Positions 1-6,642 of a DNA stretch of 13,581 nt are shown in pieces. Positions within the stretch are counted from its first letter, which is position 1; the number at the start of each line of letters is the position of its first letter. Below the pieces are notes generated by a model. That model was not told where the DNA came from, ran no database searches, and saw only the letters and a list, made by a program, of their open reading frames with translations. The DNA comes from Candidatus Latescibacterota bacterium. Its GTDB lineage: Bacteria; Latescibacterota; MVCY01. The DNA is taken from NCBI GenBank assembly GCA_030629295.1, contig DAOVPH010000016.1:1-13581 (forward strand), written 5' to 3'. The position numbers and the translations under genes were made by a program.

Positions 1-2
1 AA

Positions 3-79
3 AATATTCAATATTCAATCCTCAATCCTCAATCCTCAATCCTCAATCCTCAATCTTCAATCCTGAATCGTCAATCTTG
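3..79. repeat. Heptamer tandem repeat array (11 units)
   Basis: Eleven consecutive 7-bp units run without a break. Two units read aatattc, five are identical aatcctc, and four are variants (aatcttc, aatcctg, aatcgtc, aatcttg). On the minus strand the core unit reads gaggatt. The array lies just downstream of gatC and reaches almost to the window edge, so it may be longer. The units have no spacers, so this is not a CRISPR array. It resembles short tandemly repeated repetitive sequences of period 7 known from some bacterial genomes. Its function is unknown. Confidence 0.95.
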
Positions 80-99
80 GCGCCTTCGTGGCTGAACTG
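79..99 (-). repeat. Dispersed 21-bp intergenic repeat, copy 1
   Basis: This stretch, read on the minus strand, matches 9283-9303 on the plus strand at 18 of 21 positions by hand alignment; the shared core is CAGCCAC-AAGGC. Both copies are intergenic and lie in opposite orientations. Copy 1 starts directly at the end of the heptamer array and ends 9 bp before the gatC stop codon. Two copies in 13.6 kb suggest a genome-wide family, but that cannot be confirmed from one window. Confidence 0.6.
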
Positions 100-107
100 T
101 GGTTACT

Positions 108-395
108 TTATTCTATTACCTTGGGGACCTTGAAGTAGCCCATCCACTGGTCAGGGGCGTTTGCCAATGTCTCCTGCTGGCTCAATGATGGTGCAACCAC
201 ATCTTCTCGGAAGACATTCTTCAACGGCAGCACATGCGAGGTAGGTGGAACATCGGTGGTGTCAAGCTCGTTCAACTTGGCAAAGTAGTCCAGAATCCGA
301 TTCAGTTGGGTAACAAGTCTCTGTTTCTCTTCAGCGGAGAACTCCAATTTCGCCAGGGCAATCACATTTTCCACATCTTCTACAGTTACAGGCAT
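108..395 (-). CDS. gatC: Asp-tRNA(Asn)/Glu-tRNA(Gln) amidotransferase subunit C
   Basis: GatC is the small subunit of the GatCAB amidotransferase, which converts misacylated Glu-tRNA(Gln) or Asp-tRNA(Asn) to the correct aminoacyl-tRNA in the cytoplasm. It wraps around and stabilises GatA. The 95-residue product has the usual family length. It shows the typical N-terminal helix (VEDVENVIALAKLEFSAEE), the helix ending in ILDYFAKLNELDT, the PTSHVLPL segment and a C-terminal FKVPKVIE tail. The ATG is preceded by a clear GGAGGTG ribosome binding site about 5 nt away. It sits 24 bp after radC and is probably cotranscribed with it. gatA does not follow within the 107 bp left in the window; repeats follow instead. 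The presence of GatC implies that this organism makes at least one of the two tRNAs by the indirect route. Confidence 0.95.
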   Translation of the reverse strand: MPVTVEDVENVIALAKLEFSAEEKQRLVTQLNRILDYFAKLNELDTTDVPPTSHVLPLKNVFREDVVAPSLSQQETLANAPDQWMGYFKVPKVIE

Positions 396-419
396 AAAAC
401 ACCTCCGTTGTTATTGAGA

Positions 420-1112
420 TCACGCTGAAGGGCGAAGCAGTTTATTTTCTACAAAGCTGTAGTATTCTGCCTTGCTTACGATGATGTGGTCTAAGACACG
501 GATTTCTACCGGCTCTACTGCTTTGATCACAGCCTTGGTGAGCTGTTTGTCCTCCCAGGAGGGGGTAGCGTGCCCACTGGGATGGTTGTGTACCAAAATA
601 AGCCCAGTGGCGTGGTGGGCCAGCGCTCTCTCCAGAACCCGACGAGGATAAACCACAGAACTGTCAACCGTGCCTTCGTGGATCACCTCATAGTTCAAGG
701 CCTCATTTTTCACATTCAGGTAGATGACCATAAATACCTCATTAGGCAACCCTGCCAGTTTCATGCGGGCGAAATCTGCCACTGTCTCAGGCGAGTTAAG
801 CAAATCCCGGTGTTTCAACCTTTCGCCAAGATAGGCCCCACAGGTCTCCTTTACTAAATGGATGAGCACCGCCGAGTTCGGCCCCAGTTCGGGCACTTCC
901 TCCAGCTCTCTAAGACCGGCATCCAGGATACCGCCCAGGCTCCCAAATCGTTTGACCAACTGCTTGGCAATGGGTTTCACATCTCGTCGGGGGATGGCGT
1001 AGGTAAGCAGAAGCTCAAGGATTTCATAGTCTTGAAACCCTTCTGTGCCCGCTTTCTGAAAGCGTTCCCGTAGACGCTCCCGGTGACCTAAATAGTGAAC
1101 GTTTTCCTGCAT
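420..1112 (-). CDS. radC: RadC family JAB/MPN-domain protein
   Basis: RadC-family proteins carry a zinc-dependent JAB/MPN fold. Despite the name, a direct DNA repair role is not established for the family. The 230-residue product has normal length. Residues 1-90 hold the N-terminal UPF0758-type domain with a helix-hairpin-helix-like segment (LEEVPELGPNSAVLIHLVKE). The JAMM site follows, with a candidate catalytic Glu146 (IHEGTVD) and the motif H175-N-H177-P-S179-G ending at D188. All metal-site residues are present, so the protein looks active. A GGGAGGAAGGG purine-rich tract lies about 12 nt before the ATG. The gene is the first after a strong promoter at 1284-1312, and gatC follows 24 bp downstream. 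The biological substrate cannot be inferred from the sequence. Confidence 0.93.
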   Translation of the reverse strand: MQENVHYLGHRERLRERFQKAGTEGFQDYEILELLLTYAIPRRDVKPIAKQLVKRFGSLGGILDAGLRELEEVPELGPNSAVLIHLVKETCGAYLGERLKHRDLLNSPETVADFARMKLAGLPNEVFMVIYLNVKNEALNYEVIHEGTVDSSVVYPRRVLERALAHHATGLILVHNHPSGHATPSWEDKQLTKAVIKAVEPVEIRVLDHIIVSKAEYYSFVENKLLRPSA

Positions 1113-1283
1113 ATTCAGAGCCCTTCCTCCCGCTTATTCGAATTCCAGAGAAGACTCTCGCCTGGCGATGAATCACCCCGCTGCTATGAATAAGGTCCGA
1201 TGAATTGGACTGTCAATAAGAACTTTGTTCACACGAAGTTAACCTTTTGGAGAAGCTGGTTGTTTTCTCATTAAACTGAAAGA

Positions 1284-1312
1284 AATATACTTTATTATTC
1301 TGCCGTTGTCAA
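1284..1312 (-). promoter_or_regulatory. Sigma-70-type promoter for radC-gatC
   Basis: On the minus strand there is a perfect TTGACA -35 box (1307-1312), a 17-bp spacer and a TATATT -10 box (1284-1289), five of six matches to consensus. It lies just downstream of the glmL-side terminator and points at radC. Transcription should start near 1277, giving a leader of roughly 165 nt. A second TTGACA occurs on the same strand at 1211-1216 but lacks a good -10 box at 17 bp. Confidence 0.75.
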
Positions 1313-1349
1313 CAGCTATCTCCTCTGTTGCCCTGCCTACAAATTAAAG

Positions 1350-1381
1350 AAGCCACCAGAGAATCTGCACCCTGGTGGCTT
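1350..1381 (-). terminator. Hairpin terminator after the tldD-glmL unit
   Basis: A perfect 10-bp stem (1350-1359 with 1372-1381, core agccaccag / ctggtggct) encloses a 12-nt loop. On the minus strand the stem is followed by a T-rich stretch (TCTTTAATTT), the arrangement of an intrinsic terminator. It lies about 240 bp beyond the glmL stop codon and just before the radC promoter, so it would separate the two transcription units. The plus-strand side has only a short T run. Confidence 0.7.
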
Positions 1382-1519
1382 TTGAAAGACAGTATTTCCT
1401 AACTCGAAAGTCAAGCTGCTACTTTCATTTAGTAAATGTTTCTCCATAATTGTCGGGACGAATTTAAGATTGCCCTTGCGATTCAGAGCCTTAGTGTACC
1501 CCCCTTGGAAAGACAGAGC

Positions 1520-1546
1520 GGGAGAGGGGATGAGAGGGTGAGGGGG
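1520..1546 (+). other. G-rich tract with G-quadruplex potential
   Basis: Four runs of three or more G (1520-1522, 1526-1529, 1536-1538, 1542-1546) are separated by 3 to 6 bases, which satisfies the usual G3+N1-7 pattern. Three more G runs follow up to 1576 within the octamer repeat. The G-rich strand is the template strand for transcription coming out of glmL. Quadruplex formation is an inference from the pattern only. Confidence 0.45.
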
Positions 1547-1548
1547 AG

Positions 1549-1580
1549 AAAGAGCAAGGGCGCAGGGGTGCAAGGGAGCA
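1549..1580. repeat. Degenerate octamer tandem repeat (4 units)
   Basis: Four adjacent 8-bp units read aaagagca, agggcgca, ggggtgca and agggagca, with consensus RGGGNGCA in three of the four. The array lies between the G-rich tract and a heptamer array, so repeats of two different periods sit side by side in this gap. Confidence 0.6.
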
Positions 1581-1596
1581 GAGGAGGACAACCTCC

Positions 1597-1624
1597 CACT
1601 TCTCACTTCTCACTTCCCACTTCT
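1597..1624. repeat. Heptamer tandem repeat touching the glmL stop codon
   Basis: Four contiguous 7-bp units read cacttct, cacttct, cacttcc, cacttct (AGAAGTG on the minus strand). The last unit overlaps the final base of the glmL TGA stop (1624-1626), so the repeat begins exactly where the coding sequence ends. Its sequence is unrelated to the arrays at 3-79 and 11780-11814, but the period is the same. Confidence 0.8.
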
Positions 1625-3432
1625 CAGTGGTCAGGATATACATTAAGGGCTTCCATCCATCCCCTCAGTTTGGCGATTCTCTGTTGGGGATTTTCCGGCA
1701 GGGTGAAAGGGTTTCTGCCTCTGGCATCGATTATTACACCTACCACTCCGCCTTCCACAGAAGCCTTAAGGGCCTTGCCCCTGCCTGCCCCCACATCGAA
1801 TCCTTTCTCTGGTTCTATCAATACCTCAGTCCACTTTCCTTCAGCAAGAGGCAGAAGAACCATCTCGCCGAATCTTACCTCTGTTGCCTCAGGAAGGGTA
1901 GGGGGATTTAAGAACCTCACTCGTACGCAGGGAGCACCTTCTTTTCCTGTTCCTACCGGGGAGATACAAGTGCCCAGTCTGATCAGACAGTCTTTCTCGA
2001 ATACCTCAGTGGCGGCCTGTTCGTGGACCGTGGAAAGCACCCCAAGCTGTGGCATCATAAATATGCTGTCCACCGCAAGTCTGGTCACCCCTTCAGGCAG
2101 AAAGGCGTCGATGAGCATAAGAGCTGCCTGTGAACGCCGGGGGGCATGCGACAAGATCCCCCCAGAGCCGACCAACAGATTCAAGCTCAGCATGTCTACC
2201 AAGGAGGCGCCGGTTGCCGTCTGGGCAAAGGTGTCGGAGATAGTCCGCTCTTGCTGGATGCCTTTCAGTCCCACCGCCATCGACTTGTGCTGCTCGAAGG
2301 CTAACCTTAACGCCTCTCGGGCAATAGCCTGCTCTATTTTAAGCTCGTTCAAGGTTTGAGGGATAGTGGTAGGTCGGATCATTTTATTTCTTATTGTATT
2401 GCGTAAATCTGTCTCATCCACCTCAAAGGGAATCCAGCGGACGATGTTCTCCACTCCACTTTCTGCCAGCACATTGGAGATAGAGTAACTCATGCCCAAA
2501 TTAGCACTCACTGTACGGTTGAATACTTCTTGGAATACTGAAAAGACATCGGTGGTAGCGCCTCCTATATCCACGCCGATCACATCTATCTTCTGTTGCC
2601 GGCCGATAGTTTCGATTAGCAGGCCTACCGCACCGGGGGTAGGCATTATGGGTACATCAGCCCAGGACATTAGCTTCCGGTAACCAGGCGCATGCGCCAT
2701 CACATGTTCCATAAACAGATCGTGGATCCTGAATCTGGCCGGCTGGAGGTTCTCTCTCTCTAAGACAGGACGAAGATTGTCTACCACCTCTAACGCGGTT
2801 TTCTCGGACAGTGTTTTTTCTATCACTTGGCGGGCGTCTCTATTCCCGGCGTAGATGACAGGCAGTTGGTAGTCAGTGCCAAATCTGGGTTGAGGATCCG
2901 CAGCGCCGATAAGCTCTGCAAGTTCAGCGACGTGGGAAATGGTACCGCCGTCCACCCCTCCGGAGAGCAAGATCATATCTGGACGCAATCTCCGTATTCT
3001 TTCTACCCTCTGGTAGGGAAGTCTGCCGTCGTTGGAGGCGATAATATCCATCACAATCGCTCCTGCCCCTAAGGCAGCCCGGGCAGCGCTCTCCGCTGTC
3101 ATTGTCTTCACCACCCCAGCTACCATCATCTGAAGTCCCCCCCCAGCAGAAGAGGTGGAGATATAGATGTCAACACCTTGTTTTTCACTCTGGTGGGGAG
3201 TTATTATCTTCTCCCCATCCAATATCTTGCGGTCGGCAAGTTCCTCCACTTCGCGGATGGCATTTAACACACCCCGGGTGACATCCTCAAACGGAGCCTC
3301 TACAGTGGTAGGGGCCTCACCTCTTACCACCAACCGATATTCCTCCCCTATTTTCTCGATAAGAATAGCTTTGGTAGTGGTGCTGCCGCAATCGGTGGCT
3401 AAGATAGAAGTGATCTGCTCCTTTTCTTTCAC
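1624..3432 (-). CDS. GlmL/MutL family ASKHA ATPase (B12-mutase-associated)
   Basis: The product resembles the GlmL (MutL) family, encoded next to adenosylcobalamin-dependent glutamate mutase or aminomutases. These are thought to reactivate or assemble such mutases using ATP. At 602 residues it appears to belong to the longer branch with a C-terminal extension. ASKHA nucleotide-binding elements are visible: phosphate-1 loop D14-C-G-S-T-T-T-K21, a conserved LLSGGVDGG (about 155-163), phosphate-2 loop D288-I-G-G-A-T-T-D295 and GSGG at 422-425. The C-terminal part (about 490-602) contains VGVIIDARGRNPF. The start is GTG, overlapping the upstream stop as GTGA, with AGGAGG about 10 nt before it. 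No mutase subunit lies in the window, so the partner is unknown. This is not the DNA mismatch repair protein of the same name. Confidence 0.85.
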   Translation of the reverse strand: MKEKEQITSILATDCGSTTTKAILIEKIGEEYRLVVRGEAPTTVEAPFEDVTRGVLNAIREVEELADRKILDGEKIITPHQSEKQGVDIYISTSSAGGGLQMMVAGVVKTMTAESAARAALGAGAIVMDIIASNDGRLPYQRVERIRRLRPDMILLSGGVDGGTISHVAELAELIGAADPQPRFGTDYQLPVIYAGNRDARQVIEKTLSEKTALEVVDNLRPVLERENLQPARFRIHDLFMEHVMAHAPGYRKLMSWADVPIMPTPGAVGLLIETIGRQQKIDVIGVDIGGATTDVFSVFQEVFNRTVSANLGMSYSISNVLAESGVENIVRWIPFEVDETDLRNTIRNKMIRPTTIPQTLNELKIEQAIAREALRLAFEQHKSMAVGLKGIQQERTISDTFAQTATGASLVDMLSLNLLVGSGGILSHAPRRSQAALMLIDAFLPEGVTRLAVDSIFMMPQLGVLSTVHEQAATEVFEKDCLIRLGTCISPVGTGKEGAPCVRVRFLNPPTLPEATEVRFGEMVLLPLAEGKWTEVLIEPEKGFDVGAGRGKALKASVEGGVVGVIIDARGRNPFTLPENPQQRIAKLRGWMEALNVYPDH

Positions 3433-3791
3433 CTCCGTTTTTCCTCCTTTTCAGGCGAGTCGGGATTCTTGACCGGGAGTTTCTCCAACTCTAAGATAAG
3501 CTGTTCGATACAACCTCTATTTTCCAGTAAAATGGCCACTTCTGAGTAGCTTTGGTAAGGAAATACCACTTTTATGATGGGCTCTAAGAAAAGCATTGCC
3601 TGACTGCCCAGGAAATTCATCGGCTTCACAGACTCCAGAAACAGTATGGCCGGCGCTGAAAGTCCCCTTTCAACGATAGCCTTAGCCAACTTCTCTATAA
3701 GTTCTTTTTGTCTTTCCTTGGATATCTGCTGGATACCAGCACTATCCTTTTCGGAGCCCACAGCAAAGGCATTTCGCAAGAAATCAAACAT
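3429..3791 (-). CDS. Hypothetical 120-residue protein, coupled to the GlmL-like gene
   Basis: I do not recognise a named family. The chosen start is ATG at 3791, with AGGA about 6 nt before it; a TTG two codons upstream would sit almost on that site and is less likely. The N-terminal third is helical and charged (KERQKELIEKLAKAIVERG). A central apolar stretch at about residues 46-78 contains SAPAILFLESVKPMNFLGS and FLEPIIKVVF, which could be a buried core or a membrane-surface helix; it is interrupted by charges and is not a clear transmembrane segment. A second helix and a lysine/glutamate-rich tail (PEKEEKRR) follow. There is no signal peptide or cysteine cluster. Its last codons carry the ribosome binding site of the next gene and its TGA overlaps that gene's GTG start, so the two are probably translationally coupled and functionally linked. 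Confidence 0.8.
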   Translation of the reverse strand: MFDFLRNAFAVGSEKDSAGIQQISKERQKELIEKLAKAIVERGLSAPAILFLESVKPMNFLGSQAMLFLEPIIKVVFPYQSYSEVAILLENRGCIEQLILELEKLPVKNPDSPEKEEKRR

Positions 3792-3843
3792 CGTCAATCC
3801 TGATAGTCTGTGAGGGCAATCTTTTTAATCACCTGCATTGAAA

Positions 3844-5202
3844 TCACGCCGCTGCAGTTGCCCCGGTGAAATTGAACCTCTCTATCTTCAGGGCAGGTAC
3901 CACCGTGCCGCCCAGTTCATCATCCAGCCCGGGCACAAGTTTTGTGTCCTGGGAAATCAGCGACACATTGGACAAAGCCTCTAAGATACTCTGGGTGAAG
4001 CGGAGGTTCCTTACCCCGTTCTTAATCTGTCCGTTTTCTATCAGGAAGGTGCCATCTCGGGTCATTCCAGTGATGACCGCCTTAATGGGCTCTAAGGGGT
4101 TGGTGTAGTGGAATCTAGTCACATAAATTCCCCGCTCTGTGGATTCTATCATCTCCCCAAGGCCAGAGTTGCCGTTTTTCATAAACAGGTTCAGAGGCAC
4201 AGGGCCAAATGTGTTAGGTGCAGGCAGGGCATGCCCGGTAGAGACTGTTCCTTCCTCACGACCGGCAGTATAAGAATCGTACACCACTGCCTGGGCAATC
4301 CCATTCTCAAGCAAAGTGATTGGCTGTTTGGGTATCCCTTCAAAATCGAAGGGCAGAGGCATACTCTGGGGAGAAGTACCGTCGTCCCAGATAGTTATGT
4401 TCTCTCCGGTAATTTTCTGTCCCAGTTTGCCGCACATAAAGCTCCTGCCCTCTTGCATTGCCAAAGCTCCAAATCCCAGATAAGCGAGAAATTCCAGCAT
4501 ATCTCCCACCGCATAAGGCTCCAGCACAACCGTATATTGGCCCGGTGCAATATCCACTGGATGGGCACCCTTTACACACTTCTCGGCCGCCTGATGGGCC
4601 ATTTCTTCGGGGTCGATCTGTCTCATCTTGGCGGAAAAAGATTCGGCATATCCAGAAGCCTCGTCGGAGGCTTGAGACACAATTCTGAGTGCGCCTCGGG
4701 TGAAGGATTGGCATGCCTGTATGCCCAGAGAGTTAACCACGGCCACCTGTACTACTCCCGTGGAAAGAGCACCTGAGGCAATAAGGTGACCCTTCTTCGC
4801 CACCTCGATAACCTTCCTGGCTATTTTAGCCCTCTGGTCAGGAGTAAAGGAGGCGGTTTCAGCATCGAAGGTGTTGGCCGAGGCATATTTCCCTTCAGCG
4901 GAGGGGAGAGATTTAAAATGGGGATTGTCTCTCTGATTGCGTGCTATCTGGATAGCCTTTGCTACAGTATTTTGGATCGACGTGGGGTCCAAAAGGTTGG
5001 TGGAGGCAGAACCGATCTTTTTGCCCAGTATCACTCTTATAGATAAGGATGCGTTTTTTTCGGACACATTCTGATGAATGTAATTGTTGGCAAACCTGGT
5101 CAGGTGTAAATCGTTGGCCCAAAACAACACCTCTGTCTGATCGGCGGCGGAGAGGTCAAGGGTCTTTTTCAACAGCGACAATGTTTTTCCCGTATCTATC
5201 AT
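3844..5202 (-). CDS. pmbA: TldE/PmbA, non-catalytic subunit of the TldD/TldE protease
   Basis: TldE (PmbA) pairs with TldD to form a cytosolic metalloprotease. In E. coli the complex matures microcin B17 and degrades the CcdA antitoxin. The 452-residue product has the family length and architecture: an N-terminal modulator domain (about 1-200) and a C-terminal barrel domain. The hallmark region RFHYTNPLEP ... KAVITGMTRDGTFLIENG lies at about 363-395. No HExxxH motif is present, as expected for the subunit that lacks the zinc site. The ATG overlaps the tldD stop as ATGA, indicating translational coupling and an equimolar complex. A 52-bp gap separates it from the next gene. Function is inferred from family and context; the substrate is unknown. 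Confidence 0.92.
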   Translation of the reverse strand: MIDTGKTLSLLKKTLDLSAADQTEVLFWANDLHLTRFANNYIHQNVSEKNASLSIRVILGKKIGSASTNLLDPTSIQNTVAKAIQIARNQRDNPHFKSLPSAEGKYASANTFDAETASFTPDQRAKIARKVIEVAKKGHLIASGALSTGVVQVAVVNSLGIQACQSFTRGALRIVSQASDEASGYAESFSAKMRQIDPEEMAHQAAEKCVKGAHPVDIAPGQYTVVLEPYAVGDMLEFLAYLGFGALAMQEGRSFMCGKLGQKITGENITIWDDGTSPQSMPLPFDFEGIPKQPITLLENGIAQAVVYDSYTAGREEGTVSTGHALPAPNTFGPVPLNLFMKNGNSGLGEMIESTERGIYVTRFHYTNPLEPIKAVITGMTRDGTFLIENGQIKNGVRNLRFTQSILEALSNVSLISQDTKLVPGLDDELGGTVVPALKIERFNFTGATAAA

Positions 5203-6641
5203 TTCATCACCCCCACCTGTATGTCTCGGAATCTGGCCGGGGAGGCGCCGTGACCGGTGTGCATTACTTGCATCGGCTCGCCCTTCCCGCAGTTAGGTGT
5301 GCCCCACATCTTCCAGTAATTCCGGTTGGCTATGGCATCGCAGGAGCCCCAAAATTGAGGGGTTATGCTGGTGTAAGTGGGGTTTTTCAGCATTCTGCCC
5401 CGCTTTCCGCCTTTTATCTCCCAGGCGATCTCGGTGCCGAATTGGAAGTTGAGCCTTTTCTCATCGATACTCCAGCTCTTATTGGTCTCCAAGTAGAGAC
5501 CTTCGTCAGTATCGGCTATCATATCTTCAAGTCCCCAGTCCCCTGGTTCTAAGCTTACATTAATCATTCTGATGAGAGGGATTCGGTTCCAACCGTCGGC
5601 ACGCATTGCCCCGCCGCTTGTTATGCCCAGTTTGGCGGCGGTCTCCCGGGAGGTGAGATATCCGACGAAGATGCCGTCTTTGACGATCTGAACCCTTTGG
5701 GCGAGGACACCCTCGTCATCGAAGCCGAAAGTCCCCAGGCCACCTTCTGTGATAGCATCAGCCACGATGTTCACTATGGGGGAGCCATATTTGAAGTTGC
5801 CCAGTTTGTCAGTGGTGAGAAAGCTGGTGCCAGCGTAGCTTGCCTCGGTGCCAAACACCCGGTCCAGTTCTATGGGATGGCCGCAGGATTCGTGTACCTG
5901 AAGTGCCAGTTGAGAGCCGTCGATAATCACAGTGGTGACCTCGCTGAGGCAGCGGTCGGCTGAGAGCAGTTGCACTGCTTCGCTGGCCACTCGTTCGGCG
6001 TTTTCAGTCAATTGCAGCGATTCTATGAATTCGTAGCCATTGCTGGCGAAATTGCCCCGGAAGGAGTTGGGGTAAGACCTCACCTGCACATCGCCATCTT
6101 GGACGGCAGTGGCCATTATGCCAGCGCCGCAGTGGAGGATCTGTTGCTGGATAAACGAGCCTTCTGTGCTGGCGAAGGTCTTCTCCTCTTTCCAGGCTGT
6201 CATCGAACCTCTGGCGACTTTTACCTGTTGCTCCTTTCGTAGCAGGGCCTCGGCCTTGAGCAACAAGTCCAGCTTTTGGGTGATGGAAACCTCAAAGGGG
6301 TCTTGGACAAGGGGGGTCTTATAGTTTGCCTGGACAGGTTCCAGTGGACTTAAGACCACATCGGCGATCTTGGCTGTAGCACTGGCCCGGGCGATTCTGA
6401 CCGCCAACTGGGTCACCCTCTCTATCTCCTTTTTCTCTAACCTGGAGCTGCTGGCGAAGCCCCAGGCCCCGTCGACGATTACCCTCACCCCAAATCCCAG
6501 GCTTTCGCTGTATTTGATTTGTTCAGGCGAGCCGTTTTTCACCTCCAACGATTCTTGTTTCTGGTTCACTATCCTTATGTCGGCGTAGCTGGCGCCCTTA
6601 AGCTTCGCCAGATTGAGAGCGATGCTGGTTAAGTCTCTCAA
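5199..6641 (-). CDS. tldD: TldD, catalytic zinc subunit of the TldD/TldE protease
   Basis: TldD carries the zinc site of the TldD/TldE protease, which cleaves unfolded or peptide substrates. I place the start at TTG 6641, giving 480 residues. The GTG at 6650 lies inside the Shine-Dalgarno sequence itself (AGGAGGT at 6649-6655), which is 7 nt from the TTG. Numbered from that upstream GTG, the HExxxH motif H253-E-S-C-G-H258 is intact, and C454 (TPNCGKGEP) is the likely third zinc ligand, matching the family pattern. The product starts with a typical RDLTSIALNLAKLKGASYADIR segment. It overlaps tldE by 4 nt. The ribosome binding site lies in the tail of the transposase remnant, 12 bp from a REP hairpin pair, so this insertion may affect its expression. 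Confidence 0.93.
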   Translation of the reverse strand: MRDLTSIALNLAKLKGASYADIRIVNQKQESLEVKNGSPEQIKYSESLGFGVRVIVDGAWGFASSSRLEKKEIERVTQLAVRIARASATAKIADVVLSPLEPVQANYKTPLVQDPFEVSITQKLDLLLKAEALLRKEQQVKVARGSMTAWKEEKTFASTEGSFIQQQILHCGAGIMATAVQDGDVQVRSYPNSFRGNFASNGYEFIESLQLTENAERVASEAVQLLSADRCLSEVTTVIIDGSQLALQVHESCGHPIELDRVFGTEASYAGTSFLTTDKLGNFKYGSPIVNIVADAITEGGLGTFGFDDEGVLAQRVQIVKDGIFVGYLTSRETAAKLGITSGGAMRADGWNRIPLIRMINVSLEPGDWGLEDMIADTDEGLYLETNKSWSIDEKRLNFQFGTEIAWEIKGGKRGRMLKNPTYTSITPQFWGSCDAIANRNYWKMWGTPNCGKGEPMQVMHTGHGASPARFRDIQVGVMK

Positions 6642-6642
6642 A

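Larger units (their letters stand above)
1113..1623. other. 511-bp intergenic region between glmL and radC
   Basis: No credible gene is seen here. Going down in coordinates, the region contains heptamer repeats touching the glmL stop (1597-1624), octamer repeats (1549-1580) and a G-rich tract on the plus strand (1520-1546). It then has a hairpin terminator (1350-1381), a sigma-70-like promoter (1284-1312) and a leader of about 165 nt before radC. Nothing recognisable was found in 1382-1519. A minus-strand open frame of 89 codons across 1337-1606 has low-complexity composition, covers the terminator hairpin and is not regarded as a gene. Confidence 0.8.

Noticed and set aside
3..79. CRISPR array
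   Set aside because: Units are 7 bp and contiguous without unique spacers, and no cas genes are present.
1194..1216. Second promoter with TTGACA at 1211-1216
   Set aside because: At 17 bp the -10 candidate (TTATTC) matches consensus poorly, so only the -35 is convincing.
1222..1232. GAAC-TTT-GTTC palindrome as a LexA/SOS operator near radC
   Set aside because: The spacer between half-sites is 3 bp rather than the 4 bp of the Gram-positive SOS box, and flanking bases do not match.
1337..1606. Minus-strand 89-codon open frame after glmL
   Set aside because: It is built from the octamer and G-rich repeats at its start and from the terminator hairpin at its end; composition and context are non-coding.
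1436..2359. Long plus-strand open frame (307 codons) opposite glmL
   Set aside because: It lies antisense to a clear GlmL-family gene, has low-complexity Ser/Pro/Gly-rich composition and shows no recognisable motif.
3794..3838. 14-codon minus-strand mini-ORF in the gap after tldE, as a possible TldD/TldE peptide substrate
   Set aside because: It has no ribosome binding site, no core-peptide features (no Cys/Ser/Gly-rich tail) and a length expected by chance.
4108..4776. Plus-strand open frame of 222 codons opposite tldE
   Set aside because: It is antisense to a well-supported TldE coding region and has no domain or ribosome binding site that I can support.
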